From an uncultured Vampirovibrio sp. (GTDB lineage Bacteria > Cyanobacteriota > Vampirovibrionia > Gastranaerophilales > Gastranaerophilaceae), in assembly GCA_910583725.1 (NCBI GenBank), contig CAJTXZ010000010.1, positions 1 through 64,000 of the forward strand: DNA of 64,000 bases, in the 5' to 3' direction. The position numbers and the translations under genes were made by a program. The notes under the pieces were generated by a model that was not told the DNA's origin, ran no database searches, and saw nothing but the letters and a program-made list of their open reading frames with translations. Shown here piece by piece: positions 62,210 through 64,000 of this stretch (the first letter of the stretch is position 1; each line of letters begins with the position of its first letter).

Positions 62210-64000
62210 CTATGCTATTGATTCCAATTCTTTTATTAGTTCTTCATTTTGACGCACAAAATCTTTACCTCTTGCCTTTATAGCGTAAATTAAAGCTAAT
62301 GGCAGATTTAAGGCATTTCCTTCCTTAAGGTTTTCTTCATAATATTCTTCAAAATTATCAGGAAGCCTTAATGTCCAATTCGGGTCTCCGGATGTGCCCG
62401 GGCGGTTATAAACATCTAATATGCCAAAGAAATCTGTAAAGAATACCTGAACGTTTTCATTTTTACCAGCAAATATTTCAACCAGTTTAGAAAATGCAAG
62501 AAACTTATCATCAGTGTATAATTTTTGTCTGATTTCATCCTTATTTTCAGCATCAGAATATAAATCTTGCATTAAATTGTTAACATGAGGATTTAATTCT
62601 TCCTTACCCATCATAGATTGCGCCCACATTCTAATAGGTTCATTATCGTGTGTGCCAACCATCGCCCAGGAATTTTCCGTTATGTTGCAGCATCTGTATG
62701 GATGGTCATTTTCTTCTGCAACAACAAACTGTACAAGTTTCATGCCGGCAAGCTCATATTTTTCCATCACGCGAACAACAGGATAAGTAAGCGTTCCAAG
62801 GTCCTCAGCCACAATTGCATCTTTATCAAGGCCTGCTTCCTTCGCTGCAGCAATAACTATTTTTTCTATTGTCCTTGCATAGCGTTCCACCTGAGAATCA
62901 TCAAGTTTTTTAATCCATTGTTCCTTATCAGGTTCTACCTGATTATTAGTATCATCTTCCCTTGCGATTGAATATTTTTTTAATTCAGGATGGAACGGAG
63001 AAGAATATAACCTGCCGGCCCCTTCTTCAACCTTTGGAAGAGCGCCTTTTTTGTATACCCAAGGGTCAATGAGCCCCACGGTGTGGTCAATCCTTACACC
63101 TCCGGGGTTTTCTTTAAACATTTTTAAATACAACCTGTATAAAAGTTTTCCGCCCTCGCCAAGTGTACCATCCTCATTAAACATTTTTTCAGGATTCATC
63201 ACACTAAAGCCCCATGCCTGACCGTCTTTTGAAAAATAATCAGGCGGGCAGCCAAGGCACCAATCTTCAAGAAATAAAGACTTGTATGCCCAGTTATCTC
63301 TGTCAGAAAATGCAACCTGTCTGTCTGCAATCATTTTAAGGTTTTTGCTTTTAGCGTATTTTCTTGTTTTTTCGCTTTGTGAAGCTGTTATAAACTGTGC
63401 AAGCTTATATTTTGCAATCACATCCTCATATTTTTTATTTATTTCATCAATTCTTGCCTTGGCCTTATTTTTATCCCAGGTAGATAATAAATCACGGTCA
63501 AGCTCGTTTTCCCACTGTGGCCAGTAATCAGAATTATTTTCTATGCTTAAGGCTTCATATAAAGCATCATTATCAAGCCAATAAGCATTTTCTTCCTTAA
63601 ACTTTTCAAAATCTTCCTTTAATTTAGCAGAAGCGCTTATTTTATAATTGTCATAAACTTCATCCATAACCTTATTCAAAGTCTCAATAGAATAAGCATA
63701 TGCAGCCCTGTTTTCATATCTGTTTGGGTTTTCTTTTACAATTTTTTCTAGTGTTACAGCAGAAAGCAGATTATCATATTCATTTGTTGCAAGAGAGGCT
63801 AAATCCATAAACAAAGGATTCTGTGAAAACACAGTTCCTGTATAAGGAGATGAATCACTTGCCTTTGTTTTACCGTTAGGCCCAAGCTGAATTGCATTAA
63901 ACATGCCGGAGGCAAAATCCATTATTTTCTTTGCACCATTAGAATTATATGTGCCAAAACCGGTATTTTCGCTCTTTAAAGATGGAAAACTAACGCCATG
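62210..64000 (-). CDS. malQ: 4-alpha-glucanotransferase (amylomaltase), 5' end beyond the window
   Basis: A GH77 enzyme that rearranges alpha-1,4-glucans. The frame is open to the right edge: before the Met at 63922 it continues HGVSFPSLKSENTGFGTYNS and reaches LGPNG and SPYTGTVFSQNPLF, the family's N-terminal region, so the true start is outside. GVRIDHTVGLIDPW (nucleophile Asp), AIVAEDLGTL (acid/base Glu) and VGTHDNEPIRMW are clear. At least 597 aa. Glycogen-type storage metabolism is implied. Confidence 0.93.
   Translation of the reverse strand, partial: HGVSFPSLKSENTGFGTYNSNGAKKIMDFASGMFNAIQLGPNGKTKASDSSPYTGTVFSQNPLFMDLASLATNEYDNLLSAVTLEKIVKENPNRYENRAAYAYSIETLNKVMDEVYDNYKISASAKLKEDFEKFKEENAYWLDNDALYEALSIENNSDYWPQWENELDRDLLSTWDKNKAKARIDEINKKYEDVIAKYKLAQFITASQSEKTRKYAKSKNLKMIADRQVAFSDRDNWAYKSLFLEDWCLGCPPDYFSKDGQAWGFSVMNPEKMFNEDGTLGEGGKLLYRLYLKMFKENPGGVRIDHTVGLIDPWVYKKGALPKVEEGAGRLYSSPFHPELKKYSIAREDDTNNQVEPDKEQWIKKLDDSQVERYARTIEKIVIAAAKEAGLDKDAIVAEDLGTLTYPVVRVMEKYELAGMKLVQFVVAEENDHPYRCCNITENSWAMVGTHDNEPIRMWAQSMMGKEELNPHVNNLMQDLYSDAENKDEIRQKLYTDDKFLAFSKLVEIFAGKNENVQVFFTDFFGILDVYNRPGTSGDPNWTLRLPDNFEEYYEENLKEGNALNLPLALIYAIKARGKDFVRQNEELIKELESIA

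Noticed and set aside
1..64000. CRISPR array, tRNA, tmRNA, RNase P RNA
   Set aside because: No regular spacer-repeat pattern and no recognisable T-loop or RNase P signatures seen by reading.

Overview
The window is a compact, AT-rich bacterial chromosome segment with genes on both strands. The 5' end of a 16S rRNA gene lies at the left edge. Several features point to a gut-type relative of Cyanobacteria (Melainabacteria/Vampirovibrionia, order Gastranaerophilales): the 16S start, prepilins and a PilB-like ATPase, FlhB/SctU, GH77 amylomaltase, secG and PBP1a of a diderm, and a protein with the Asn-rich PSFGK N-terminus I associate with that group. This placement is an inference; no database search was possible.

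Layout. 1-980: 16S rRNA 5' part with leader and two similar tandem promoters. 984-3349: operon rsmA, phage-type polyvalent-domain protein, ispE. 3455-9215: glutamate-cysteine ligase, a frameshifted HTH gene, then histidine kinase, response regulator and a degenerate GspE/PilB-like protein. 9384-13250: XRE regulator divergent from a very large glycine-rich prepilin with a lectin-like domain, a palindrome on the intervening promoter, and about 0.9 kb of G+C-richer, repeat-rich, ORF-poor DNA ending at a strong terminator. 13327-16993: bioD and PBP1a, converging on 838 bp without genes. 17184-27938: S10/spc ribosomal protein cluster, interrupted between rpsN and rpsH by a DinJ-YafQ toxin-antitoxin pair, a small unknown gene and a catalytically degenerate paralogue of a secreted HExxH protein found intact at 32179-32829. 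28189-41487: crcB, formyltransferase, endonuclease IV-like, prepilin, secG, hisS, a GT-C type membrane protein, prfB with its programmed frameshift, apt, GT10 glycosyltransferase and flhB/sctU. 41709-50031: aroE, topA, dprA, acidic TPR protein, fixX, fixC. 50188-52370: two accessory genes embedded in copies of an interspersed repeat, including a MITE-like 225 bp element. 52524-64000: alaS, rsmI, cysS, purA, a secreted TPR protein, MBL hydrolase, secreted metallophosphoesterase and malQ, which runs off the right edge.

Common themes. Many first genes of operons have an extended -10 box (TGnTAnAAT) 6-8 nt before the ATG and no Shine-Dalgarno sequence, so leaderless mRNAs look frequent. The pilus-like genes (two prepilins, the PilB-like protein beside a two-component system) and dprA fit a type IV pilus/competence lifestyle. 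The most unexplained parts are 12305-13215 and the interruption of the ribosomal cluster.
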